Shown here in pieces: positions 56,850 through 64,000 of a stretch of DNA of 64,000 bases; within the stretch, counting starts at the first letter, position 1; every line of letters begins with the position of its first letter. The stretch lies in assembly GCA_903920145.1 (NCBI GenBank), contig CAIXKV010000241.1, forward strand, positions 1 through 64,000, written 5' to 3'. The notes beneath the pieces were generated by a model. The model was given only the letters and a program-made list of their open reading frames with translations. It was not told where the DNA came from and ran no database searches. Position numbers and translations under genes: made by a program. The DNA comes from an uncultured Rhodospirillales bacterium (GTDB taxonomy: Bacteria; Pseudomonadota; Alphaproteobacteria; Azospirillales; Azospirillaceae).

Positions 56850-57432
56850 TGGCTACAGCCTCCTTCGGCTCGGCAGCAGTCTCCCGACGCCCCAAAATGT
56901 CCGACACGCGCCGGCCGCGACGTGCAGCCACCACCCGAGGGCTGACCACCTGAATCAAAGCATCAAACGTCGCCTTGATCATGTTATGCGGATTCGAGGT
57001 TCCAATCGACTTGGTCACCACATCCTGCACGCCCAACGCTTCGAAGATCGCGCGCATTGGACCACCGGCGATGATGCCAGTTCCCCCCGGAGCCGCCCGC
57101 AATACCACCCGCCCCGCGCCGTAATGGCCCTGGACATCGTGATGAAGCGTCCGCGCCTCGCGCAGCGGCACCCGAATCATGGTGCGTTTCGCCTGGTCGG
57201 TGGCCTTACGAATCGCCTCGGGAACCTCTCGGGCTTTACCCGATCCGACGCCGACCCGACCCTTGCCATCACCCACAACCACCAAGGCAGCGAAGCCGAA
57301 GCGACGGCCACCCTTAACCACCTTGGCCACCCGATTGATGCTGACCAACTTCTCGATCAGCTCGCTCTCTTCACGATCCCGCTCCCGCGGCTGCCGATCC
57401 CGGTCGCCCCGTTCGCCTTTTTCACGCGCCAT
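56842..57432 (-). CDS. rpsE: Ribosomal protein S5
   Basis: This 196-residue small-subunit protein involved in decoding accuracy has a charged N-terminal tail rich in R, E and D (1-22), then [40 protein letters not shown] and [20 protein letters not shown]. Confidence 0.98.
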   Translation of the reverse strand: MAREKGERGDRDRQPRERDREESELIEKLVSINRVAKVVKGGRRFGFAALVVVGDGKGRVGVGSGKAREVPEAIRKATDQAKRTMIRVPLREARTLHHDVQGHYGAGRVVLRAAPGGTGIIAGGPMRAIFEALGVQDVVTKSIGTSNPHNMIKATFDALIQVVSPRVVAARRGRRVSDILGRRETAAEPKEAVANA

Positions 57433-57461
57433 AATCAGGCTCCCCTTGCGCCGCCGTCATC

Positions 57462-57824
57462 TTAGAACACCAAGCCGGCTTCACGCGCGGCGTCAGCCAG
57501 CGCCTTGACCCGGCCGTGGAACAGATAGCCGCCCCGGTCGAACACCACCTCGGTCACCCCTGCGGCAACCGCCCGTTCAGCAATCAATGTGCCGACACGC
57601 TTTGCCGCTTCGATATCCGCTCCGGTTTTCAACTCGACCCGTAGCCCCTTGTCCAGAGACGACGCCGCCGCCAGTGTCCGCCCTGCGGTATCATCGATAA
57701 CCTGGGCGTAAATATGCTTGCTCGACCGATGCACCGACAGCCGCAGACGACCGCCCGAGAACCGGGCGATCCGGGTCCGTACCCGGAGCTTGCGGCGCAA
57801 GTTCAACTTCTTGGCTTTATCCAT
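57462..57824 (-). CDS. rplR: Ribosomal protein L18
   Basis: This 120-residue 5S-rRNA-binding protein has [18 protein letters not shown] and ends [19 protein letters not shown] followed by REAGLVF. Confidence 0.98.
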   Translation of the reverse strand: MDKAKKLNLRRKLRVRTRIARFSGGRLRLSVHRSSKHIYAQVIDDTAGRTLAAASSLDKGLRVELKTGADIEAAKRVGTLIAERAVAAGVTEVVFDRGGYLFHGRVKALADAAREAGLVF

Positions 57825-57838
57825 AACCTGCGCCCCGC

Positions 57839-58372
57839 TTACTTCTTCTTGCCTTCCTTACGCAGCAATACTTCCGTATCGTACTTGATGCCCTTGCCTT
57901 TGTAAGGCTCTGGCTTGCGGAAGCTGCGAATTTCAGCGGCAACCTGCCCGACCTGACGTCGGTCACGGCCACTGATCGAGACCAAGGTCGGCTTCTCGGT
58001 CTTAATCGTGATCCCCTCGGGAATCGGATACTTCACATCGTGGCTATAGCCAAGCTGAAGCACCAACTCCGCGCCCTGAACCGCTGCGCGGTAACCAACG
58101 CCATTGATCTCCAGATTGACCGTATAGCCCTTGCTCACCCCAACCAACAGATTGTTGACCAAGGTCCGCGAGGTGCCCCACATGATCCGGGCCCGGCGCG
58201 TGTCCGACCGTGGGGACACCACCACTTTACCATCCTCAAGCTTCGCCAGAATGTCGTCGATCAGGACGACACTCAGCTCGCCGAGTTTACCCTTGGCCGA
58301 GACCTGCTGGCCGTTGACCGTAACGTCAACGCCCGCCGGAATCGGCACGGGGTGCTTACCAATGCGCGACAT
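57839..58372 (-). CDS. rplF: Ribosomal protein L6
   Basis: This 177-residue protein starts [20 protein letters not shown] and contains [20 protein letters not shown] and [20 protein letters not shown]. The ATG at 58372 is the family start; the open frame upstream lies inside rpsH sequence and is not used. Confidence 0.98.
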   Translation of the reverse strand: MSRIGKHPVPIPAGVDVTVNGQQVSAKGKLGELSVVLIDDILAKLEDGKVVVSPRSDTRRARIMWGTSRTLVNNLLVGVSKGYTVNLEINGVGYRAAVQGAELVLQLGYSHDVKYPIPEGITIKTEKPTLVSISGRDRRQVGQVAAEIRSFRKPEPYKGKGIKYDTEVLLRKEGKKK

Positions 58373-58385
58373 GGAACCGGCTCCT

Positions 58386-58784
58386 TTAGAACAGGCGGCA
58401 CAGCACTTCGCCACCAACATTGGCGGCGCGGGCTTCATTGTCCGACATAACCCCTCGCGGTGTTGACAGGATGGAAATGCCCAATCCGTTAAACACACGT
58501 TGAAGGTCGGCGATCTTGGAGTAAACCCGCCGTCCGGGCTTCGACACCCGAGAAACGTGTTTAATCACAGGTTCGCCTTCATGATACTTAAGCTCGATGC
58601 GCAACGCCGCAACGCCGGGCTTAATCTCGCGGCGACTATAGCCGCGGATATAGCCTTCACGCTTCAGCACTTCCAGCACATTGGCCCGCAGCTTGGAGGC
58701 TGGGCTGTCCACTGCCGCCATGCGCGCACGTTGCCCATTGCGGATACGGGTCAGCATATCGCCTAGGGGATCGCTCAACGCCAT
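58386..58784 (-). CDS. rpsH: Ribosomal protein S8
   Basis: This 132-residue protein has [18 protein letters not shown] and the C-terminal [20 protein letters not shown]. It is full length. Confidence 0.98.
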   Translation of the reverse strand: MALSDPLGDMLTRIRNGQRARMAAVDSPASKLRANVLEVLKREGYIRGYSRREIKPGVAALRIELKYHEGEPVIKHVSRVSKPGRRVYSKIADLQRVFNGLGISILSTPRGVMSDNEARAANVGGEVLCRLF

Positions 58785-58799
58785 CTTCTCTGTCCCCTC

Positions 58800-59105
58800 T
58801 TACCAGCTCGACTTGACCATGCCCGGAATCTGGCCGGTCGAGGCCATATCCCGAAGCGCGATGCGCGACAGCTTGAATTTGCGATAAAAAGCACGCGGAC
58901 GCCCGGTCAGCTCACACCGATTCCGAACGCGGGTACGGCTCGAGTTTCGCGGCATTTCAGCCAATTTCAACCGAGCCGCAAATTGTTCCTCTGGCGGCAC
59001 CGACGGATCCTTCGCCTTCGCCTTTAACCGGGCGCGCTTTTCGGCATACTGCTTCACCAGCCGTTCGCGACGCTTGTTCTTCTGGATGGCACTGACTTTT
59101 GCCAT
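58800..59105 (-). CDS. rpsN: Ribosomal protein S14 (zinc-free long form)
   Basis: This 101-residue form, typical of proteobacteria, has [20 protein letters not shown] and [20 protein letters not shown]. The zinc-binding cysteine pairs of the short form are absent, as expected. Confidence 0.98.
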   Translation of the reverse strand: MAKVSAIQKNKRRERLVKQYAEKRARLKAKAKDPSVPPEEQFAARLKLAEMPRNSSRTRVRNRCELTGRPRAFYRKFKLSRIALRDMASTGQIPGMVKSSW

Positions 59106-59127
59106 GGTTTCCGATCTCCGTCGCTAC

Positions 59128-59667
59128 TCAATTGATGAACGGCATGTCGAAACCGCGTAGAAGCGCCTTGGCTTCTTTGTCGGTCTTCGCCGTGGTGACG
59201 ATGATGATGTCCATTCCCCGGACGTGATCGATCTTGTCGTAATCGATTTCCGGGAAAATAATCTGTTCCTTGACACCCATCGCATAATTACCCCGGCCAT
59301 CAAAGCTGTTGCCGGGGACACCACGGAAATCTCGAACCCGTGGCAGCGCAATCGTGACCAAGCGATCCAGAAACTCATACATCCGGTCCCGGCGCAACGT
59401 AACCTTGCAGCCGATGGCCATATTTTCGCGCAGTTTAAACTGAGCGATCGACTTCCGTGACTTAGTAATAACCGGCTTCTGGCCAGTGATTGCAGTCAAC
59501 TCGCTTACGGCCTGGGTAATCCGTTTGCTGTCCCCGGTCGCCTCGCCGACACCCATGTTGATCACGATCTTTTCGATCCGTGGAACCTGCATGTCGTTTT
59601 CGTAGGCGAACTCGTCCTTGAGGGCCGGCCTGATCACGCTCTCGTAGCGTTGCTTTAATCTCGTCAT
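59128..59667 (-). CDS. rplE: Ribosomal protein L5
   Basis: This 179-residue 5S-rRNA-binding protein has [20 protein letters not shown] and ends [20 protein letters not shown] followed by FDMPFIN. Confidence 0.98.
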   Translation of the reverse strand: MTRLKQRYESVIRPALKDEFAYENDMQVPRIEKIVINMGVGEATGDSKRITQAVSELTAITGQKPVITKSRKSIAQFKLRENMAIGCKVTLRRDRMYEFLDRLVTIALPRVRDFRGVPGNSFDGRGNYAMGVKEQIIFPEIDYDKIDHVRGMDIIIVTTAKTDKEAKALLRGFDMPFIN

Positions 59668-59681
59668 GGCTACGGCCCTTC

Positions 59682-60005
59682 CTAAAGGTCGATAACTTCG
59701 CCGGAGCGCTTGGCGAACCGTACCTTGCGTCCGTCGTCGAGAAACTTATACCCAACCCGCGTTGCTTTACCGGAGCGAGGATCCACATGGGCCACATTAG
59801 AGACAGCGATCGGCGCCTCAATCTCTTTAATGCCACCCTGGGACTGTGTCGTCTGGCGCTCGTGCTTGGTCACGAGGTTAATACCTCGAACCACAACCCG
59901 GTTTTCCTTGACCAGAACTTTGAGGACTTCGCCGGTTTTGCCTTTATCCCGACCGGTGATAACCACCACCTTGTCCTTGGTCTTGATCCTGAGCTTGCCG
60001 GCCAT
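59682..60005 (-). CDS. rplX: Ribosomal protein L24
   Basis: This 107-residue KOW-domain protein starts [20 protein letters not shown]. The ATG at 60005 overlaps the rplN stop (ATGA); a GTG just upstream is less likely. Confidence 0.97.
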   Translation of the reverse strand: MAGKLRIKTKDKVVVITGRDKGKTGEVLKVLVKENRVVVRGINLVTKHERQTTQSQGGIKEIEAPIAVSNVAHVDPRSGKATRVGYKFLDDGRKVRFAKRSGEVIDL

Positions 60006-60373
60006 CACAGCACCTCCGGCGCCAAAGAAATGATCTTCATGAACTTCTTACCGCGCAACTCGCGTGTCACCGGCCCGAAGATACGGGTACCGATGGGCTC
60101 GCCCTGCTTGTTGATCAGCACAGCGGCGTTGCGATCAAAGCGAATCGCGCTACCGTCGGCGCGGCGAATTGCCATGGCCGTCCGCACGATCACTGCCCGA
60201 TGAACGTCGCCCTTCTTGACCCGACCGCGCGGGATCGCTTCCTTGACCGAAACCACGATGACATCGCCGATCGACGCGACTTTGCGCTTCGAACCGCCAA
60301 TCACCTTGATGCACTGCACCCGGCGCGCGCCGCTGTTATCGGCGACCTCCAGGTTGGTTTGCATCTGTATCAT
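60005..60373 (-). CDS. rplN: Ribosomal protein L14
   Basis: This 122-residue protein starts [20 protein letters not shown] and contains [20 protein letters not shown]. Length is exactly that of the family. Confidence 0.98.
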   Translation of the reverse strand: MIQMQTNLEVADNSGARRVQCIKVIGGSKRKVASIGDVIVVSVKEAIPRGRVKKGDVHRAVIVRTAMAIRRADGSAIRFDRNAAVLINKQGEPIGTRIFGPVTRELRGKKFMKIISLAPEVL

Positions 60374-60387
60374 GAGCTTTTACCCTT

Positions 60388-60666
60388 TCACGCCGCCGCT
60401 GCGTCGTTGCTCGCCACAGCCTTTTGGCCGACCGTTCCCTCGACGACCACCACCCACCGTTTCCGCTTGGAAATGGGACGGCTTTCTTCGATGGTCACGA
60501 CGTCGCCTGCCTTAAACTGGTTGGCTTCATCATGGGCGGCATAACGCTTGGACTGCCGAATGAATTTTTTATAGACGGGGTGCATGACGCGGCGCTCAAC
60601 CAAGACAATAATCGTCTTGTCGCCTTTGTCACTGACCACCGTGCCCTGCAATACACGCCGGGGCAT
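60388..60666 (-). CDS. rpsQ: Ribosomal protein S17
   Basis: This 92-residue OB-fold protein has [20 protein letters not shown] and [20 protein letters not shown]. The ATG at 60666 has GGGAGA upstream and matches the family start. Confidence 0.97.
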   Translation of the reverse strand: MPRRVLQGTVVSDKGDKTIIVLVERRVMHPVYKKFIRQSKRYAAHDEANQFKAGDVVTIEESRPISKRKRWVVVVEGTVGQKAVASNDAAAA

Positions 60667-60685
60667 ACCGTTTCTCCCGCTTTTC

Positions 60686-60892
60686 CTAGCTCCGAGCGCC
60701 GACAGCAACTCGCCGTTGGCCCAGAATGGTCTTGATACGCGCGATGTCGCGTCGAACTGTCCCCACCCGAGCGGTGTTTTCCAGTTGTCCGGACGCCCTT
60801 TGAAAGCGCAGATTAAACTGTTCCTTCTTGAGAGCCAAGAGCTGGTCGTTCAGCTCGTCTTCGGTGCGGCCCCGCAGATCTTCCGCCTTCAT
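60686..60892 (-). CDS. rpmC: Ribosomal protein L29
   Basis: This 68-residue helical hairpin protein has [20 protein letters not shown] and [17 protein letters not shown]. Its ATG overlaps the rplP stop. Confidence 0.97.
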   Translation of the reverse strand: MKAEDLRGRTEDELNDQLLALKKEQFNLRFQRASGQLENTARVGTVRRDIARIKTILGQRRVAVGARS

Positions 60893-61314
60893 GCGCTCGG
60901 CTCCTCGCCCAACCGGGTCACGATCTTGGTTTTGATAGGCAGCTTGGCCGCCGCCAACTCAAATGCCCGCGTCGCGATGTCGCCAGGCACCCCATCGAGT
61001 TCAAACATGATCCGACCGGGATGAACACGGGCTGCCCAGAACTCCGGCGTCCCTTTACCCGATCCCATGCGGACTTCGGCAGGTTTACTAGAAACCGGCA
61101 CGTCAGGGAAGATGCGAATCCACACCCGCCCTTGGCGCTTGATATGACGGGTCAAAGCCCGCCGCGCCGCTTCGATCTGCCGCGAGGTCACTCGAGCCGG
61201 CTCCAGCGCCTTCAACCCAAACGAGCCGAAGTTAAGCTGGGTGCCGCCCTTAGCGGCGCCATGAATGCGACCCTTGTGCGCCTTGCGAAATTTCGTTCGC
61301 TTGGGACTCAACAT
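60889..61314 (-). CDS. rplP: Ribosomal protein L16
   Basis: This 141-residue protein begins [20 protein letters not shown] and contains [20 protein letters not shown] and [20 protein letters not shown]. Confidence 0.98.
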   Translation of the reverse strand: MLSPKRTKFRKAHKGRIHGAAKGGTQLNFGSFGLKALEPARVTSRQIEAARRALTRHIKRQGRVWIRIFPDVPVSSKPAEVRMGSGKGTPEFWAARVHPGRIMFELDGVPGDIATRAFELAAAKLPIKTKIVTRLGEEPSA

Positions 61315-61329
61315 GTTCCCCGCCCTCCG

Positions 61330-62097
61330 TTAACGGTCACGATCGTGACCGCGTTCGCGGTCGTGACCACGTTCCCGGTCATGGCCGCGTTCACGATCCC
61401 GCTCACGGCCTTCGGGGCGTGCCGCGCCGGCTTGGGCCTCGCCCGCCCGCTTATCTTGTGCCATCGGGTCGTGGGCCAGGATTTCGCCCTTGAACACCCA
61501 AACCTTGACACCACAGGTTCCGTAAGTGGTCTTCGCGGTCGCAACGCCGTAGTCAATATCAGCCCGCAATGTATGCAACGGCACCCGGCCTTCCCGGTAC
61601 CATTCCATCCGCGCGATCTCTGCCCCGCCTAACCGGCCCGAGCAATTGATCCGAATGCCTTGGGCGCCAAGCCGCATGGCCGACTGAACCGCCCGCTTCA
61701 TGGCACGTCGGAACGCAACGCGGCGCTCCAACTGGCTGGAAATATTCTCGGCGATCAACCGAGCATCGATTTCGGGCTTGCGAATTTCAACGATATTGAG
61801 GCTGACCTCACTTCCGGTCATCTTCCCCAATTCGCCGCGCAGCTTCTCGATATCGGCGCCTTTTTTGCCGATCACAACACCAGGACGCGCCGCATGGATG
61901 GTAATGCGGGCACGCTTGGCTGGCCGCTCGATGATCACCTTGGCGCAGCCAGCCTGCTGCAAGCTGCCCAGGAGGTGATTACGCAACTTCAGGTCTTGAT
62001 GCAACAGCTTGGCATAATCCCGGCCCGCGAACCAGCGGCTATCCCAGGTCCGGTTGATGCCAACGCGCAACCCGATCGGATTGATTTTTTGACCCAT
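61330..62097 (-). CDS. rpsC: Ribosomal protein S3 with a charged repeat tail
   Basis: This 255-residue small-subunit entry-tunnel protein starts [20 protein letters not shown] and has a KH domain with [18 protein letters not shown] and a C-terminal [20 protein letters not shown]. The family usually ends near residue 210-235. Here a tail of about 40 residues follows with three exact copies of ERGHDR flanked by RERDR and DRDR, written in nearly repeating DNA at 61330-61410. Confidence 0.97.
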   Translation of the reverse strand: MGQKINPIGLRVGINRTWDSRWFAGRDYAKLLHQDLKLRNHLLGSLQQAGCAKVIIERPAKRARITIHAARPGVVIGKKGADIEKLRGELGKMTGSEVSLNIVEIRKPEIDARLIAENISSQLERRVAFRRAMKRAVQSAMRLGAQGIRINCSGRLGGAEIARMEWYREGRVPLHTLRADIDYGVATAKTTYGTCGVKVWVFKGEILAHDPMAQDKRAGEAQAGAARPEGRERDRERGHDRERGHDRERGHDRDR

Positions 62098-62098
62098 G

Positions 62099-62503
62099 TT
62101 ACTTGTCCTCGCCGGAGGTCGCGGCCACCGGCTCTTGGCGTTCGCGCACGATCACGGTCAGGTTACTGAACGGCTTCTCGATCCGAGCCCCTCGACCCCG
62201 AGCACGAGCGTGAAACCGCTTCATCACCATGGCCCGACCAACCGTGGCTTCCGCCACATAAAGCCGATCCACGTCGAGCTGATGATTGTTTTCGGCGTTC
62301 GCAATCGCCGCTTGCAACACCTTGCGCACATCAAGCGCAATTCGCCGCCGCGAGAAGGCCAAGTCCGCGAGCGCGCGGCTCGCATCCTTGCCGCGGATCA
62401 ACTGGGCCACAAGGTTGAGCTTGCGAGCACTGCTGCGAATTTGCGAGGCGCGTGCCCACGCCTCATTTTCGGCGACGCGCGGGGAATTGGCGGACTGGCC
62501 CAT
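62099..62503 (-). CDS. rplV: Ribosomal protein L22
   Basis: This 134-residue protein has [20 protein letters not shown] and [20 protein letters not shown]. One base separates its stop from the rpsC start. Confidence 0.98.
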   Translation of the reverse strand: MGQSANSPRVAENEAWARASQIRSSARKLNLVAQLIRGKDASRALADLAFSRRRIALDVRKVLQAAIANAENNHQLDVDRLYVAEATVGRAMVMKRFHARARGRGARIEKPFSNLTVIVRERQEPVAATSGEDK

Positions 62504-62505
62504 GG

Positions 62506-62784
62506 CTACTTCCTCTTGGCCTTCTTGTCGGCCGCGTGGCCGTAGTAGGTCCGGGTCGGTGAGAATTCACCGAACTTGTGACCGATCATGTTCTCCGTGA
62601 CCATCACGGGCAGGAACTTATGGCCGTTGTAGACACCGAAGGTTAGGCCGACGAACTGAGGCAAGATCGTAGAGCGGCGAGACCAGATCTTAACGATCTC
62701 ATTTCGCCCGCTGCCCCGCGCCTTGTCCGCCTTCTTCAGCAGATAGCCGTCGACGAACGGTCCCTTCCAAACTGAACGGGCCAA
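62506..62784 (-). CDS. rpsS: Ribosomal protein S19
   Basis: This 92-residue protein has [20 protein letters not shown] and GHKLGEF-like [20 protein letters not shown]. Intact. Confidence 0.98.
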   Translation of the reverse strand: MARSVWKGPFVDGYLLKKADKARGSGRNEIVKIWSRRSTILPQFVGLTFGVYNGHKFLPVMVTENMIGHKFGEFSPTRTYYGHAADKKAKRK

Positions 62785-62796
62785 GGTGCCTACTCC

Positions 62797-63624
62797 TTAC
62801 TTCTGCTGACGGCGGCGCACAATCAGCCGATCCGTCTTCTTGTTGTTCCGCGTCTTCTTGCCCTTGGTCGGCTTGCCCCACGGCGTAACCGGATGCCGGC
62901 CACCAGAGGTCCGACCCTCACCACCACCATGCGGGTGATCGATGGGGTTCATGGCGACACCACGAACCGCAGGCCGACGTCCCAGCCAGCGATTACGCCC
63001 GGCTTTGCCCAGATTGATGTTGGCTTGGTCGGGATTGGAAACCGCCCCGATGGTGGCCATACACTCGCCTCGGACGATACGAACTTCACCCGAACTCAAC
63101 TTGAGCTGGGCATAGCCGGCGTCGCGCCCGACCAACTGCACATAGGTTCCAGCAGAGCGAGCAAGCTGCCCACCTTTCCCGGCCTTAAGCTCGACATTGT
63201 GAACGATCGTGCCGACCGGAATGCTGCGCAACGGCATTGCGTTGCCCGGCTTCACGTCAACCTTCTCGCCCGACACAACGGAGTCGCCAATCTTCAACCG
63301 CTGTGGCGCCAGAATATAGCTCAACACACCGTCTTGATAGCGCACCAAAGCGATAAAGGCGGTCCGATTGGGGTCATATTCCAGGCGCTCGACCACCGCC
63401 GGCACATCAAACTTGCGTCGCTTGAAATCGACGAGTCGATACACCCGCTTGTGACCACCACCCATTCGCCGGGCCGTAACCCGACCGGTGTTATTCCGTC
63501 CACCCGAACCGGTCAGGCCCTGGGTCAATGCTTTCAGCGGCTTACCGTGCCACAGCTCCGAGCGGTCCACTTGGACGAGCTGGCGCAGCGACGGCGTGAC
63601 CGGATTGAACTGTTTCAGTGCCAT
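62797..63624 (-). CDS. rplB: Ribosomal protein L2
   Basis: This 275-residue peptidyl-transferase-centre protein has [20 protein letters not shown] and the late [20 protein letters not shown]. Confidence 0.98.
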   Translation of the reverse strand: MALKQFNPVTPSLRQLVQVDRSELWHGKPLKALTQGLTGSGGRNNTGRVTARRMGGGHKRVYRLVDFKRRKFDVPAVVERLEYDPNRTAFIALVRYQDGVLSYILAPQRLKIGDSVVSGEKVDVKPGNAMPLRSIPVGTIVHNVELKAGKGGQLARSAGTYVQLVGRDAGYAQLKLSSGEVRIVRGECMATIGAVSNPDQANINLGKAGRNRWLGRRPAVRGVAMNPIDHPHGGGEGRTSGGRHPVTPWGKPTKGKKTRNNKKTDRLIVRRRQQK

Positions 63625-63642
63625 CCCTCGGCCCCTCCGTCC

Positions 63643-63966
63643 TTAGACGCCGGTCGTTACATCGATGCGGTGGCCCTTCGCCAGGGTCACCACGGCTTTC
63701 TTGCTGTCCGGTCGCCGGCCCAAAATACCACGGAAGCGCTTGGTTTTACCCTTTTGCACGATCGTGTTGACGGCCATCACCTTGACTTCAAACAACCCCT
63801 CCACAGCCGCCTTGATCTCCGGCTTGGTGGCGTCCATCGGCACCTTAAACGTCACCTGATTGTGTTCGGTGATGTTGGTTGCCTTTTCGGTAATCACCGG
63901 GGCCAAAATCACGTCGTACATCCGCTCCCGCGGCAACGGCGCTGCGGCCTTGCTCGGCTTGCTCAT
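63643..63966 (-). CDS. rplW: Ribosomal protein L23
   Basis: This 107-residue exit-tunnel protein has [20 protein letters not shown] and [20 protein letters not shown]. The first 10 residues ([10 protein letters not shown]) are an Ala/Pro/Lys extension common in alphaproteobacteria. Confidence 0.97.
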   Translation of the reverse strand: MSKPSKAAAPLPRERMYDVILAPVITEKATNITEHNQVTFKVPMDATKPEIKAAVEGLFEVKVMAVNTIVQKGKTKRFRGILGRRPDSKKAVVTLAKGHRIDVTTGV

Positions 63967-64000
63967 TTCAGTCGGGCCTCCAGCTGCTCGACGGCATTGC
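63963..64000 (-). CDS. rplD: Ribosomal protein L4, C-terminal end only
   Basis: The last 12 codons read [11 protein letters not shown] plus stop, a typical L4 ending, and the stop overlaps the rplW ATG. The rest lies beyond the window edge. Gene order supports the call. Confidence 0.85.
   Translation of the reverse strand, partial: NAVEQLEARLK

Overview
The window is high-GC proteobacterial chromosome. The gene set fits an alphaproteobacterium of the Rhodospirillales (Magnetospirillum / Rhodospirillum / Phaeospirillum-like): ethylmalonyl-CoA-pathway enzymes close to textbook Mch and Mcl2, a nif gene block with NifA/sigma-54 control signals, a CIRCE-controlled groESL operon, sulfide-oxidation genes and many chemotaxis/c-di-GMP type proteins. 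The genus is an inference from protein resemblance, not from a search.

Layout. 1-5.1 kb: tandem repeat debris, tRNA threonylcarbamoylation synthase (minus), a lone ParA ATPase, a ribbon-helix-helix protein whose reading frame runs through an interspersed repeat, and methylmalonyl-CoA mutase. 5.1-13.1 kb: TPR protein, a DinG-type helicase, a PAS-GGDEF-EAL protein and a large FHA-domain protein. 13.3-19.5 kb: ihfB, an ornithine-cyclodeaminase-family protein, a YciI-like protein, groEL/groES with CIRCE, then an AhpD-like protein followed by two half-size YeeE/YedE sulfur transporters. 19.6-25.6 kb (minus): nifW, nifV, nifS, nifU and an IscA-type carrier, read from a sigma-54 promoter with a NifA site, then two proteins of unknown function and Bcp peroxiredoxin. 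25.6-42.7 kb: glnE, a giant AsmA/YhdP-like protein, a cysteine-rich protein, asd, mcl2, mch, a methyltransferase and an SbcD/SbcC-like (YhaO/YhaN-like) pair. 43.1-46.6 kb: a sulfide/persulfide operon (DUF442-SQR fusion, persulfide-dioxygenase-like MBL protein, TauE/SafE exporter). 46.6-50.4 kb: an AT-rich gap, a chemoreceptor and an orphan TRAP binding protein. 50.6-64 kb (minus): yqaA and the contiguous S10-spc-alpha ribosomal superoperon from rplD (cut by the window edge) to rplQ, including secY, adk and rpoA.

The most unusual property is an interspersed, modular, hairpin-rich repeat of about 150-170 bp. It is present in about ten full or partial copies between genes, and in two places it is read as protein: as an internal or N-terminal segment of the RHH protein, and as the last 46 residues of the second YeeE-like transporter. 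The behaviour recalls protein-coding palindromic elements known from Rickettsia, but the sequence looks unrelated. A second point of interest is that an ATTC-N8-GAAT dyad, the form remembered for the persulfide sensor SqrR, overlaps the -10 region of the AhpD-like gene upstream of the YeeE pair. This suggests that two separated sulfur loci in the window may share a persulfide response.

No rRNA, tRNA, CRISPR array, transposase or phage gene was recognised. Function calls come from reading motifs and family resemblance; no searches were run.
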